From the NCBI GenBank assembly GCA_028456385.1, contig JALNQF010000013.1, forward strand, positions 186,001 to 250,000: a DNA stretch of 64,000 nucleotides, given 5' to 3'. Position 1 is the first letter of the stretch; every line of letters starts with the position of its first letter. Shown piece after piece: positions 41,553 to 52,431 of the stretch. Origin of the DNA: Ophiosphaerella korrae. Taxonomy: Eukaryota; Ascomycota; Dothideomycetes; Pleosporales; Phaeosphaeriaceae. The translations under genes were made by a program, and so were the position numbers. The notes under the pieces were generated by a model that had not been told where the DNA came from, did not search any database, and worked only from the letters and a program-made list of their open reading frames with translations.

Positions 41553-42351
41553 TACTTTGACTTTGTTAGATAGCTGTGCTCTTCAGCTGCTAAGCGGCCA
41601 AGATTTCACAAAATTTGGAATAAGTTCTCCTCTACTTAAACCTTGCGGAGCTTCGCCAAGCGTTGTCAAGAAACAAATAAGCATTCAAATGCCACTTACC
41701 TTAGCGTCATGAAAAAGAATGCTCTTTTACGCATCAGTTCATAGCTGAACGGATTGTCAACTAGCCAAAGCCTTCATTAGTTACAATCCATAGAAGCCCC
41801 CTAATCGTGGAAGGAAATTATTGGCTGGAGGTGTTTAGGCTTTAAGACGTGTTCCATAGGAGTTGAATAACGGTTCAGCTTTACATAGCGAATTGTTGAT
41901 TTTCGCTATAGATGAGCTAGAACTCACTGACACCTTGGAGTTACTTGATTGACGGCATCGGACTAATCATGCCATGCTAACGTCTTTGTCTCTTATTCGA
42001 TCTAAATCGGTTTTTCCTCTAGTATATTTCAACTGAAATTAACCGTAGCCATCGTAAGTGAACAAAGATACCGTCTTAGGAAAACGGGATCGTTGAGGAT
42101 CGTTTTAGTGGAAGGTCTGAGCTATTATGTACAGCTGTGTACAATGTGGTTTATCATCAACCGTGTGAACTAGTCGTAGAAATACCGCCTCTGAGCGGCT
42201 GAGATTGCCGCTGAGAACTAGACTTATAGAATTAAACTAGCTCCTGATTAATCTAACCTTTACTCTCTCGCCGTGATCAACCTTTGTTCTTAACACCGCA
42301 TATTTCCTTGGAAAAGCTCAAACGCAACATATTACCAACACGCAACCTTAC
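41553..42351. other. AT-rich spacer, no gene recognised
   Basis: Lies between the transposon and the metallopeptidase remnant. No coding frame supported. Confidence 0.35.
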
Positions 42352-44029
42352 TATGGCAGTATCTAAGAGTAAATCATCAACGCTGTTTTTAAATCTCTTA
42401 TTCTTATTTTCTACCTTTACTCTGACTCACGCAGTTTATCTAGTAGAACCTGCTTTTAACGCCGACTTTACAACAGTCAATATCTGGTACACCCCTCCCC
42501 AATATCATTCAAATAGTGCACTCGAGATCTCCTGGTACGTTTATCCTCGCCAGAAACTCATCTCGTACCAAAATGTAGACGGTCTTACGATAATCGAAGG
42601 CGACACTATTTTCAGCACAGTGGCCCAAGCCAAGTTCAGGCTGCGGTTGTCAAACTGAACAGCAAAGTCCGCCCACGAGGTGTATCTATACCGCACAACA
42701 ACAAATTAAACAAGTGGCCTAGTGGCGTCGTCTACAACAAGTACGAAAGCTCCGATTTCGAGAGTAAGAGAAAGCAGAATTTCGATCTCGCGATCCGCTT
42801 GTGGAAAAACAGACCACCATTTTTACACTCCAAATAGGAGCCAAGCTCTTCTATTAAAGTAGCAGGGGGCGCAATTACACTGATACCAGGCCGACCAGGG
42901 AGCACTACGTCTTACTCGCCACTAGGGAAAGCAGGCTGGGTTATTGACGGAGTATTCCAGTACAGCAAAGAGAGTAACTTCATGACTCTTCTAGAGTGCA
43001 GTCAATTGCCGGAAGACTGTGCTGCTTGGTACGCTCATTCGATTGGGCATAGTAAGTAATTGACTATTCAAACAAAGGCACACGCTTCAACTTCCATCAC
43101 CTAGCTTTCGGTCTACATCATGAACACAACCGGCCAGACCGAGATGATAATGTTGTCGTTCACTGCAATCGAATTCCAGGATGGACGGTCGGTACGAAGG
43201 CCCAGCAAGATGCACTTTTCTCAGCTTACGTCAAACAACACCTTTCAGGGGTCGACTTCTCTGGACCATATGATCGCAACTCCATGATGCATTCGGAACT
43301 GGCTACGAATATGGGGTCAATGGCCAAAAGATTATGGAAGGCAAAGTTCCGTTCCCTGGCCCCAATCCCAGTTTCCAGCCTACAAAATATGACGTTCTCA
43401 AGGTATGCGACCTCTATTCAGAAGTATGCCATGCCATCTGTGGTGATGGCATTCTCAGCCCAGGAGAGAAATGCGACGACGGCAACAACTGGGACTACGA
43501 TGGTTGCGCCGCGAATTGCCAATCTTCCACTGACACGCGGTGCGGCAACGGCATCGTAGATGATGGTGAGCAGTGCGACTATAGACCTGACAACGGCCGC
43601 GCAGGTATATTGTGCGGCTTGGACTGCAAGTATACAACAGGATCGGGGGGTCTACACCCGGACCCACGACTGGTTCGTGTGGCATCCAAACATGCAATCC
43701 AATTTCCGGGCAGAGTAAATGCCACAGTACAACTTCGTGTATCGAGGTTGAGGGATCGCCAAATAAGCCCCAACATCTTTGCGCATGTCGATATGGTTTC
43801 AGGGTAGTTAATGTATCGCCTGGCGATACGAGTGCGCAAATCCGCATACCTGCGGATAAGTGGCCGGGTCGGAAGGGAAGGGTGTTTGTGAGGCCCGGGG
43901 AAGCTTGTGTGCAGTAAGTCTAGTATTATTTTTGCCGCACATCGCTGACATGATTCCAGACTGTGCAGTGCGTGGACGTTGGGTGCTGACGGATGTGCTG
44001 AGGTTGCGCAGAGCGATACTTGCTTCTGA
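42352..44029 (+). pseudogene. Secreted astacin-like metallopeptidase with Cys-rich repeats, disabled
   Basis: ATG 42352 starts a signal peptide (MAVSKSKSSTLFLNLLFLFS...THA). After a frameshift near 42645 the frame gives KWPSGVVYNKYESSDFESK, a TAG at 42835-42837 (CAG before C-to-T fits), then CAAWYAHSIGH. A 53-nt intron (43052-43104) joins this to TFGLHHEHNRPDRDD. HxxGH...HHEHxRxDRD is the astacin (M12A) zinc site, except that the catalytic Glu of HExxH reads Ser. The Met-turn SMMHSE follows. Frameshifts occur near 43305 and in a G-run near 43650. The C-terminal region has two Cys-rich repeats (CGDGILSPGEKCDDGNNWDY and CGNGIVDDGEQCDYRP) of DUF4215 type, and a last intron (43917-43961) leads to LCSAWTLGADGCAEVAQSDT and TGA 44027-44029. 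Confidence 0.72.
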
Positions 44030-45999
44030 TATTCAAGTGTTGGGCTTATTTGTACTAATGCTGTCTTGTGCGTTTGCATCTCACATGGGCAAAGTTCTTT
44101 CACCACCTATACCCTTCCCTCATACTACAGGTGAACGCTAGAAAATGCCCGTATATATTATCTTAAATTTACAATCCTTCCATCGTTTCCTCTTTGGTGT
44201 AGGTGGGCATTAGGACGCTGATAAGTAGGACGCTACTTTGCAGGACGCTGCCAGCAACGGGGACAGGAGCACATGTATCCTAATGGGCCGGAGTTCGATT
44301 ACGACCTCCGGTCGGGTGCTCAGCAGAAGAGACGTTTTTTTGCACCTTTTTGTTTTTGTCTACTTTCACTTGCTTGGCGCAGATGGTGAAATAGCCTTTG
44401 AACGCACTTTGAAGCACATGAGGGCAGACACAAAATCGCGAGTTTATAATATAAATTTTTGACAATGTCAACTTATAATATATGTTGCGTGAAATGAAAA
44501 GCTGAGCAAGTAGGTATAACACATATCTGATTTTCCGTTCCATCCCGAACCTCCTAACATGCAGTGGTCATTACTCTGGAGCATCTACCTAAAATTCATT
44601 TTCCCTAATAGCTGTACATCTAGTAGATATCCAATAATGGGCAAAAAAGGATATGCCCACGCCACAGTCTGTTTTTTCTCGTGGTACCGGCCTCCGCTTG
44701 TCCCACTTCTCCGTAGCTTCTGTGTTCAAGTGTGTAATCAAAGCTATTATATCGTATTCCAACTTTTTCAGCAGCTCGCTCAATTCCAGTTGTTCCAGTA
44801 CCATTTTGTCACTCTCTTTACCTGGTGCCGCGCTATCTTTCCATTTCGCATCTCTCCTCTCCCTGAAATCCAATAAACGTGACGCTATGAATACTATATC
44901 TGTCGCATCCTATAGTTGATTTTCTAACGAGGGCGTCATTGGTTACGCTTCCGTTCCAATTCCCATTTCTTCGAAGTACTTCTCGTTAGCATTTGCTTTC
45001 ATTGATAGTGCCAGTTGTCAGATTGATGCCATAGATGGAGCTCGCGAGCTGGCTCATCAGTTGGCTCGTGAGATTCAGATGGCGATCGATCTGGCACGCG
45101 CGCACGTGCGCCACTGGCTAAGCGAGCCAACCAGCAGATTCGGGGTCTGTGGCGACGCACCAACTCAACGTGGCGCATCCCTTTGACAGGAGGCAGCTAC
45201 CAGGCAACGCGCTAGCTCAACAAAAGGCAACCCTTTAGCACGGAAAGCAATCAAAGAACTTCATGAAGGATATCAGTAGCAGCCAGAAGGCAGATGACAG
45301 ACAGAGCACTCAACCAATTAAATTCTTACCTCAACTTACATCCATCACCGAGTAACCATCAAATCTGACACCAGTAATAACTGAAAATTGATGGTAGTGA
45401 AGCCTTACCATTGGTAGAAATTTTGTCCATATGTCGGGTATATGATAAAAAGCTCAGTGTAGACTGTGAGAGATGTAGTAGGCAGACATTCTGAGACCAT
45501 CAATCTTATACAGATCTCTAATTCTTTGGTATCTACTTAGTCATGGTGACACAGTGAAGCAAAAGTGAGTCTAAGATAGAGAAGCAGCTGTGTGGCGAAT
45601 GCTATGACAATTGACAGCTTTGATAGATGGCGTTTAATGAAGCCATGTTTTTAGTACTCGGTTGACGGACGGATGCCATTGTGGTACGACGCTGCTTAGT
45701 GATGTGTAGTTAGAAGCATTTGAAAGATCAATAGTCCGATTCTTGATTTCATTGATGCACCAAATTTCTATGTGCGAGGGAAACGTTGCCCTTTATCTGT
45801 CGTGAGTCACTCTGTTACCACACTCTCCGATATTGAACTTGGTTGCTAGTAATGTATCATTGACACCGATTTTCATGCAACAAACACAATGGTACAAGGT
45901 TCGCTAACCATAGAAGAACAAGTAAGTAGCACTAACCAGCATCTATATATTGCAATGAACGACCACCAAAAGCACAAAACTCCAGACACCACCACAACG
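44030..45999. other. Long gene-poor stretch
   Basis: The best frame is minus 44873-44589 (MDFRERRDAKWKDSAAPGKE...), helical and coiled-coil-like with LELSELLKKLEYDIIALITH, but without other support. A CGCGCGCACGTGCGCC run lies at 45096-45111 within an AGCTCGCGAGCT-rich patch (45041-45130). Otherwise nothing recognisable; AT content is high. Confidence 0.25.
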
Positions 46000-46677
46000 C
46001 CCTACTGAAAACAGTTATTTCTTGCCGGCTTCCCCACCCTTTCTATTCACTGCCTTCCCAATCAATATCCTAGTCTCCTTGTTTTGGCTAGTACACCTTC
46101 TCTCCTATAACGATGGTCTTACTTTCAGAAGATTTGCCCTTTCCGACGTCTTTCCCTTGGTACTTCCCCTGGCCTCTATCGCCACTCTCATTTTTCTTAG
46201 CCATTGTAAATGAGTGCTTCCGGAGTAAGGGCTCGTCATACCTAGCCTACCCCACCCCAGATTTTCTCCCTATAACCTGTTGGTTGTCTGGGTTAGAGTC
46301 ACTTGCATGTTCCGCAACATCACCTCCAGGGCCCTCAGGTTCGTCCGAATCGTCGCGAAAGGATCCCTTTTTTCTGACTATTTTGAATTTGCTAGCAACA
46401 TGTTACTTTTCGGCAGCACTTCCAGGCTCCGTGACTAGGCATTGCTCCTCGAGGTAACTATTGAAGGAATCTTTTTCTTGACTTTCTTTTGGCGGCTGGC
46501 TTCTGTATGCAAAGTGTTGAAGTTGCTTTCTTGTCCTGTGATAACATTTTTCGTCCCTCCAGACGAACCTGTCTCTTTCCTGCTGCACGTCAAATGCAGC
46601 TCGGCCCTGGACCTCGTCGGTTCCACCGAAAGCAAGCCCTTTCCTTTACCCGTCGCAGGCAAATTCGTAGTAGGCAT
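46000..46677 (-). pseudogene. Low-complexity charged protein remnant
   Basis: Minus-strand ATG 46677 opens MPTTNLPATGKGKGLLSVEP with a basic tail. A frame change near 46460 leads into NSYLEEQCLVTEPGSAAEK, then TAA, then SKFKIVRKKGSFRDDSDEPE, DVAEHASDSNPDNQQVIGRK, TAG, and MAKKNESGDRGQGKYQGKDV, followed by more TAGs. Composition is constant (K, E, G, S, D) across the stops, which suggests one decayed low-complexity gene. No domain recognised. Confidence 0.3.
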
Positions 46678-46784
46678 GTTGATCATGATAAGAGTATGTA
46701 ATTTCGCAAGTAAGTGAAGTGTCCACACGTATAAGTTGCTTACCTTACGTAACTATTCGGCCCGATACTTCAGGGGTATATAAC

Positions 46785-46811
46785 GCCTCTCTCTCGTCAC
46801 GAGAGAGAGGC
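46785..46811. repeat. 27-bp near-perfect hairpin (13-bp arms)
   Basis: GCCTCTCTCTCGT, one C, then its exact reverse complement. It sits between the low-complexity remnant and a second small inverted repeat at 46851-46871 (AGCCGTAC, five-base loop, GTACGGCT). Confidence 0.8.
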
Positions 46812-47378
46812 AAGTCAACAGAATAGATACTATCTTTGCCTCACCCCCTTAGCCGTACGTGATGTACGGCTGCCTATCTACTACCAGATGCGTAGCCATC
46901 TAGAGGAGTATCGATCCAACCACATAAGGGTAAATTCATAGATGATATACAAAATGGAGATCGTAGTCGGTTTGCTGCAGTATTTGCTATGCAAACATGC
47001 ATGCCCATTTTATAAGAACTGTAGTATAAGTATGATTTGCGAGTTTGAACATTATGAGCCGCGTTTTGGAGTATCAGTCTTGTGCAAGTGACACTTGTGA
47101 GCGATGAGTTGTGTAGCATGAAGTATGACCTTGTTGTGTGAAAGCGGGATGCTCATGATCCATCAAAGGGGATTGCATACACAAGTCACTGGAATCGCGT
47201 GCCGCGAAGTTGAATGCATGTGATGCTTGAAATACGGGAAGGCACTGAGATATATTGATCTACGTGCCCACCATTATTTTTGAAATGACGCTAGAGTTCG
47301 GATGCGATCATCGTCGACGTTCATAGGAGGCTGACGATACAGCAACGTCGGGGTAAATATCCCGCGCCTTGAATTTTT
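46812..47378. other. Intergenic, 3' side of the RBR ligase gene
   Basis: Holds the small inverted repeat at 46851-46871 and no supported gene. Confidence 0.35.
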
Positions 47379-48476
47379 TTACTCCTCCTCTTCGGTTGAG
47401 TCTTCGAATATGGCATCGTCCGGCACGTCAGGAAGCCTTTCAGGACGGTATTTGCAATGCTTGCCGTGTGCTGAGTTTCCAGTGTCAATTATACCATCAA
47501 CACCAGAATATGGTGCGCGGCATAAATAGCAGAACTCAAATCCACAGTTGCCTATCTTTGTCAGCACGATATTGCAGAATGGGGTTGACAACTTACACGT
47601 CATGTGGTCACAGCCATCGACTTTCTGAATATTAGCTCCACATCCAGGACACTCCACGGAAGTTTCAGCCACCTCGGTTTTGCTAGCCTCTTCTTGTTCT
47701 CGCCGCAAATCATTGTCTACCTTTGTTTTGTCTTCTTGCTCAACACATCCGTGCTCGACGCGTTGCTCATACTGATCGCACGTCTCGTCCTCGTGAAAGG
47801 GCACATGTGGCTCATGATGAGTGCACGCACGAAATTTGCATGTAGAGCAGACGAAAATGTTAGCTTCAGCGACGTCGTGTATCTGACCTGAGGCACATCC
47901 TTCGGCAATACAGTAGAAGAATGCTGGGTCTTCACTGAGCAGGCATCGCACAGAAATTTCATCGAAGCTTGGTAAAAAGTTAGTTTATAACGCGTCTTTA
48001 AGACGATTTCTCCAGTCTTACCGCTCAAAGACCGCAGCTGGGGCGATTCGTTTAACATCGGAATGAGTAATGCGGTTTTCGCATCCCTCAGAAGCACACT
48101 GGATTCGCTCCAAGGATGTGCTTTCCATGCGCTGATCCAGCCAGTTGAGGAAACATTGTTGACATATATTCGGCTGGTGAGAGCATTCGCTAAGACTTGG
48201 AAAGTCCTGGGTTGGGAATGTTTGGGTGCAGCTCATGCACTCACGGTCTTTCGGTTCTAGCGCTGGAATGTTGGTTTGGCCGTTGGACTTCTCCCCCATA
48301 CTAGATGATCCTTCCTCAATTGCTGATGTTTGTTCAACAGACTGAGTGTTCAAGCTCCCTCTTTCGGGCCCTACCACTTCTGGTGTAAGAACTTCAGCCT
48401 CCGGACGCACAGCTGTTACTGCCCGTCCTGGTGCTTGTAACCTAGCACGCCAAGCATTCTGCTTTTTTTTAGCCAT
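47379..48476 (-). CDS. RBR-type (RING-IBR-RING) E3 ubiquitin ligase
   Basis: Three exons: 48476-48022, 47967-47597 and 47551-47379. Introns are 47968-48021 (GTAAGA...CTAAC...AAG) and 47552-47596 (GTAAGT...GCTGAC...TAG), both in phase, giving 332 residues. Residues 1-70 are basic then Ser/Glu-rich. RING1 begins CMSCTQTF (C80, C83) with CSHQPNICQQCFLNWL. The IBR carries FYCIAEGCASGQIH...FVCSTCKFRACTHHEPHVPF. A charged coiled coil follows, and RING2 reads CPGCGANIQKVDGCDHMTCN, then CGFEFCYLC; Cys271 in DGCDHM is the position of the thioester Cys in parkin/HHARI. It would transfer ubiquitin in cytosol or nucleus; the substrate is unknown. The 3' end is acidic (DSTEEEE). The GTG at 48479 is not needed; ATG 48476 is used. 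Confidence 0.85.
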
Positions 48477-48882
48477 CACGCCCTATCAGTTGAATTGACT
48501 TGGTTCAAATTTTATGGTCGCTGTTTGAATGACGGGAAAAACTGGCGGCGAAAGCTGTGCGTAAACAAGCTAGATTATTAGAAAGTGAAAGAAGTCGATA
48601 GAGAGTAGACCCGTTTGTCCAATCACTTGGCATGAATGCATTCAAAAACAGTGAACAAAACATATCTCAAAAGAGGTATCACGTGCAAGAGGATCAAATA
48701 GACCGGCAAGAATACTGACATTGTCAGACACCACTCCATCCCAACCTTCTATCACCACCTCCACCCTCCCTCCATCCTCCCCTCCTAGCCCCAATTTCTA
48801 TCTCCCAATCCATATCCTACAAAAAAGCGACCGTGGGTATCATATCGTCATCCAACAAAAGGAGAATCATAAATCATAAACC
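48477..48882. other. Spacer between RBR ligase and small membrane protein genes
   Basis: 406 bp between same-strand genes, with a pyrimidine-rich CTCCATCC/CCTCC tract at 48735-48800. No gene seen. Confidence 0.35.
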
Positions 48883-49260
48883 TCACACATTCCTCTTCCC
48901 ACAAACCCCCTCATACCTTACCAAACACGCATCCGCACAATCATCATACTCTCTCGTCAACGTAAAAGACTGGCGGTCCACGAACCGGTTCCGACACTCA
49001 TCTGTACACGGCATGGCATCGAGGAACAGCGCGCAGCAATGTGCGTCGCCGACGTCCTTGGTGCAGAAGGAAGAGCGCGAAGGGGCGAGCAGGCTGGTGA
49101 GGGCGGCGTCAGTGGCGTGCGTGACGGAGGGGATGAGGCGGTATGTGAGGATGGGGATGCAGAGGAGGAGGAGGAGGGTGGTGAGGAGGGGGCGGTAGGG
49201 GTGGTGAGGAGATGGAGGCGCAGTGAAGGTTGGGAGGAGCCGCATTTCCGGTTTGGTCAT
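48883..49260 (-). CDS. Small Cys-rich single-pass membrane protein (125 aa)
   Basis: ATG 49260 (MTKPEMRLLPTFTAPPSPHH) is preferred over upstream codons, as the extension lacks coding character. A short Pro-rich cytosolic stretch precedes one hydrophobic segment (PLLTTLLLLLCIPILTYRLI, about residues 24-43). Beyond it are eight Cys in about 50 residues (FC, HCC, PC, EC, DC, AC, VC), suggesting disulfides on the lumenal or outer face. The arrangement fits a type II or signal-anchored protein. Conserved family not recognised. The C-terminus is basic (GVCGKRNV). Confidence 0.5.
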   Translation of the reverse strand: MTKPEMRLLPTFTAPPSPHHPYRPLLTTLLLLLCIPILTYRLIPSVTHATDAALTSLLAPSRSSFCTKDVGDAHCCALFLDAMPCTDECRNRFVDRQSFTLTREYDDCADACLVRYEGVCGKRNV

Positions 49261-50809
49261 GGTGGTTGGGTGGCGGTGAGGTTTGGTGGATGGCCTTTTG
49301 GTCGGTTCGAATAGCTTTTGTTCGGCTCGAAGAAACAGTGGAAGATGTGTGATGGCGAGGCTGCGTATGCTATGACGATGCTTTGCTTGTTTGGATGTTT
49401 CGTTCAAGACATTTGGCGTGTGCGGTTGATGGTGGTGGGCCTTCTCTGCTCTTGTTTGGTCTCTGACGAGACAAGGTGCGAATACTTGGTACGATGCGTC
49501 GCGTCTGACGATGGATAGGAATAGAAGACACGAAGAACAAAGGCTGAAAGAAAGACTTGGAGAGGTAATGCGGGGGCTCGCGGCCGTCTTATGTCAGTGC
49601 ATGCACAACGGCGCAAGTGCGGCTGAGCTGAGTCCGAATAATAGCACTGGCTGGAAACAACAACAAGGACCTCTCGTGAGTAAACTTTCGGACAAAAGTG
49701 ACTATCAGACAGAGATGAAGACGGCCAAACAATGGAAATTACCGGATCTCAAGGCGTAATGTACTGAGTACTCGGCCGTCGGACCACATGCCATGGCCTT
49801 CAAGACGGGAAGCGGCAACGCTAAGTCTGAGCTGTGTGGCTTTGAGGCAACGGCCGCGGTGCAAAGTGTATGCAGGCAGAACGATGCACTGCCCTACATG
49901 TGCATGCGCAAAAGGCATGTGGGCTTACCACTTCCAAAACACCGCGTCGCGCTGTGGCCGCACAACTGCCCACGCTACCCAATCGCGTGTTGTCAGAGTA
50001 AGCTTCAGGTCCAGTATTCTCCATGCTAAAACCCCAAGATCGTTACGACAGCCAATGGGAATGGTGCGGAGGAAATAATCCGTGCCCCTAGGGTCTGGAT
50101 TTGGGGCCAAAGGGTTTTGGGGTGAGCATTTGCGCAGCCACAGCAAGGGTGTTTCTCGATCCATCAGCGCAGAGCGAAGGATTTTTGTGGGAATTACGGA
50201 CGTCCAGCGTAGGGCTGCCAGTGACAAGGCAGTCAGATACTGCTATTTACGTGCACGATCGAAGGTGCAAACTACAGTATTTCTCTCCACACGTAGCCTC
50301 GGTGTGGTGCTGCATGCGTTTTACTGTTTCGCCGATCATAGCGCAAAGTCTAATAAATGCATCACATCCAGTTGGCGTACATGGGAGTCTGAGACTCTGA
50401 CACGCAAATTACAACGTGTGGCTGTGGCTGAGGCACCTTGCCAGGTTCTTGGCACCTAAGATTCGCCGAACAAGCTCCCACCGATCGCCCATTTGGGAAG
50501 TACACGAACTTTCTGAGTCAGGAGGTAGCGATTAGATCCATAGCGGTTGGTTTTTAGCCATGCCATGCAAGGGGCGCGACCATGAAACAAGACCGGTTGT
50601 AGGTGCTGGCACCGCGCACAGGAGCTGAGTTGTGTTGAAATTGAAGTCATTTTACGACGAACGCATGTCACTGTCTAATGTCTATTGCGTTTGCAGGGCC
50701 TCAAAAAATGCCTGCGAATTGGATTCGACTGCGCATATCGATATTGATTCGAAAATAAACGGTTTTGCATGCTTCATAACATGTCTAAGACCACGAGATG
50801 CTGTGCCTG
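49261..50809. other. Intergenic, no supported gene
   Basis: Open frames on both strands (for example 50082-50459 plus, 49925-50227 minus) lack domains or splice support. It separates the small membrane protein and the ZIP gene. Confidence 0.35.
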
Positions 50810-52161
50810 TTAGCAATTGACAGATAAAGACATAATCACGGACAATACGTACGCAAGCATGATCCCTGCGCCAGTAAACATAGCTGCAAACTGCATCAGC
50901 GTCTTCCTAAGCTCCTGGCCCTTGTTCGGGCCCGTCTCCAGGAGTTCAGGAATGACGGCGACCGTGCCAACATAGAGAAAAGTTCCAGCTGTGAAGGGAA
51001 GTAGCATATCTCCCCACTGTAGGCTAGTGCCCATTAAGCCTGGGCCTTGTATATCGGCCGAGGCGGAGCTGCCTCCGAACTCCTGGACTGCGATGCCAAT
51101 GCAGGTTCCGAGGAAGGCGCCGACTGCGGTCACGAATTGCGCGCCCATGGCCGCACGCTTGCTGAAGCCCGACTGGATGAGGAGGGCGAAGTCGCCGACT
51201 TCATGAGGTATTTCATGAAAGAAGACTGCAACGGTCGTAGTTGCCCCTATTGTGGGCGAGGCGTAGAAGGAGGAGCTTAGGGCGAGTCCATCGGTGATAT
51301 TGTGAGTGAAGTCAGCGATTAGGTTGAGATAGCCACCAAGCTTGACACTGGCATTGATCTCCTTGTCGGTCGATAGGAGCGTGGCGGATGCAGTATCGCC
51401 GTTAGCAGCAGGCTTACGGGCGCGCAATGAGTCCGAGGATGCATTCTTCTCAGCGCCCGTGGTTTTGGCAGTCGCCTCGACTTTCTCGTGAGAGTGGCCA
51501 TGTGAATGATCGTGTCCGCCCTGACCGCCAGTCGCAATACGCAAGCCCTTGTCCATAGCCACAAAGGTGATGAAGCCCACCATGATGGCCACGCCCAGCA
51601 AGAGATTCTTGTTCGGCTCCACCATGACAAACTTGACGCTATCGTGCTCATCCTCGCCCAAGAAGATCTCAGGCAGCAAATGGAACAGTGTGTCACCCAG
51701 CAACCCTCCTACAGCAAAGGCCACCATGACCGACAGAGACGAGGGATCGATGTTGGGCGGACATAGCGCGAGGAGAAAGTTTGGTGGGCCAGATATGTAA
51801 AGTGTTGCAAGGAGGGCATTGACCGCAGGACTGCCGGGGAAAAGGAAGGCGAAAATTTGGGAGGTGAGCGACGAGGTGGTGGGGTTGGATTCGACCTTGT
51901 GCTGGTTGAGTGCTTGTACCAATGGGCACTCCTAGACATGCGTGAGTACCTAGTGGTCACGCGACTGAGGTACTAAGCTAGCCACAAAATGACTGCCCAT
52001 ACTATACAACTTACCTGCAATTGCTCTTCGATCTCATGGGCAGATAAACTTCCCACCGGCCCGACCGCTTCACCCTTGACTGCTGCAGCTGCCACGTTCC
52101 ATGCTAAAACTCCAAGAAATATAGTCAAGGACAAGAGGGTCCTGTTGCGGCGCGATATCAT
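50810..52161 (-). CDS. ZIP-family zinc transporter, KE4/SLC39A7-like
   Basis: Two exons: 52161-52015 (MISRRNRTLLSLTIFLGVLA..., signal-peptide-like) and 51931-50810. The 83-nt intron (51932-52014) runs GTAAGT to TCTAG at phase 0. The product has 422 residues with about eight transmembrane segments. A His-rich cytosolic loop (GHDHSHGHSHE) lies between TM3 and TM4. TM4 and TM5 carry the metal path: HNITDGLALSSSF and FFHEIPHEVGDFALL, where HEIPHEVGDF is the hallmark of the KE4/IAP1/Catsup subfamily. These proteins sit in ER/Golgi or vacuolar membranes and move Zn2+ into the cytosol (yeast YKE4 in the ER). The leader fits ER insertion. Divergent from NOP16 with 270 bp between starts. Confidence 0.88.
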
Positions 52162-52431
52162 GTTGGGCGCGCGTTTTGGTTTCAATTAATAAGTCTAGCC
52201 CGGTTAATTGATTGAATTGTGTTTTGTCTCAGGGGTGTTTAACGATGAGTAGCAGCAGCCACGTCGCCCACTCGTTCGGAGTCTGACCACGACTCCACAT
52301 TGACCGTGTTGCTTATCGATAAGCTCCCTTGGTTAGCGCCGCCTGCCAAAATTTTGGAAACTTCGCAACAGACCTTGTAGGGTTCGAAATATACCACCAC
52401 ACAGCAATCAATCCCTCCATAATCAACCAAA

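Noticed and set aside
43579..44106. Minus-strand frame of 175 codons
   Set aside because: Antisense shadow of the Cys-rich repeats of the metallopeptidase remnant.
45096..45111. CGCGCGCACGTGCGCC as a long palindrome
   Set aside because: Only partly self-complementary; the arms do not match perfectly.
51319..51960. Several frames overlapping the ZIP gene on both strands
   Set aside because: Explained by the GC-rich ZIP coding sequence; none has its own motif.
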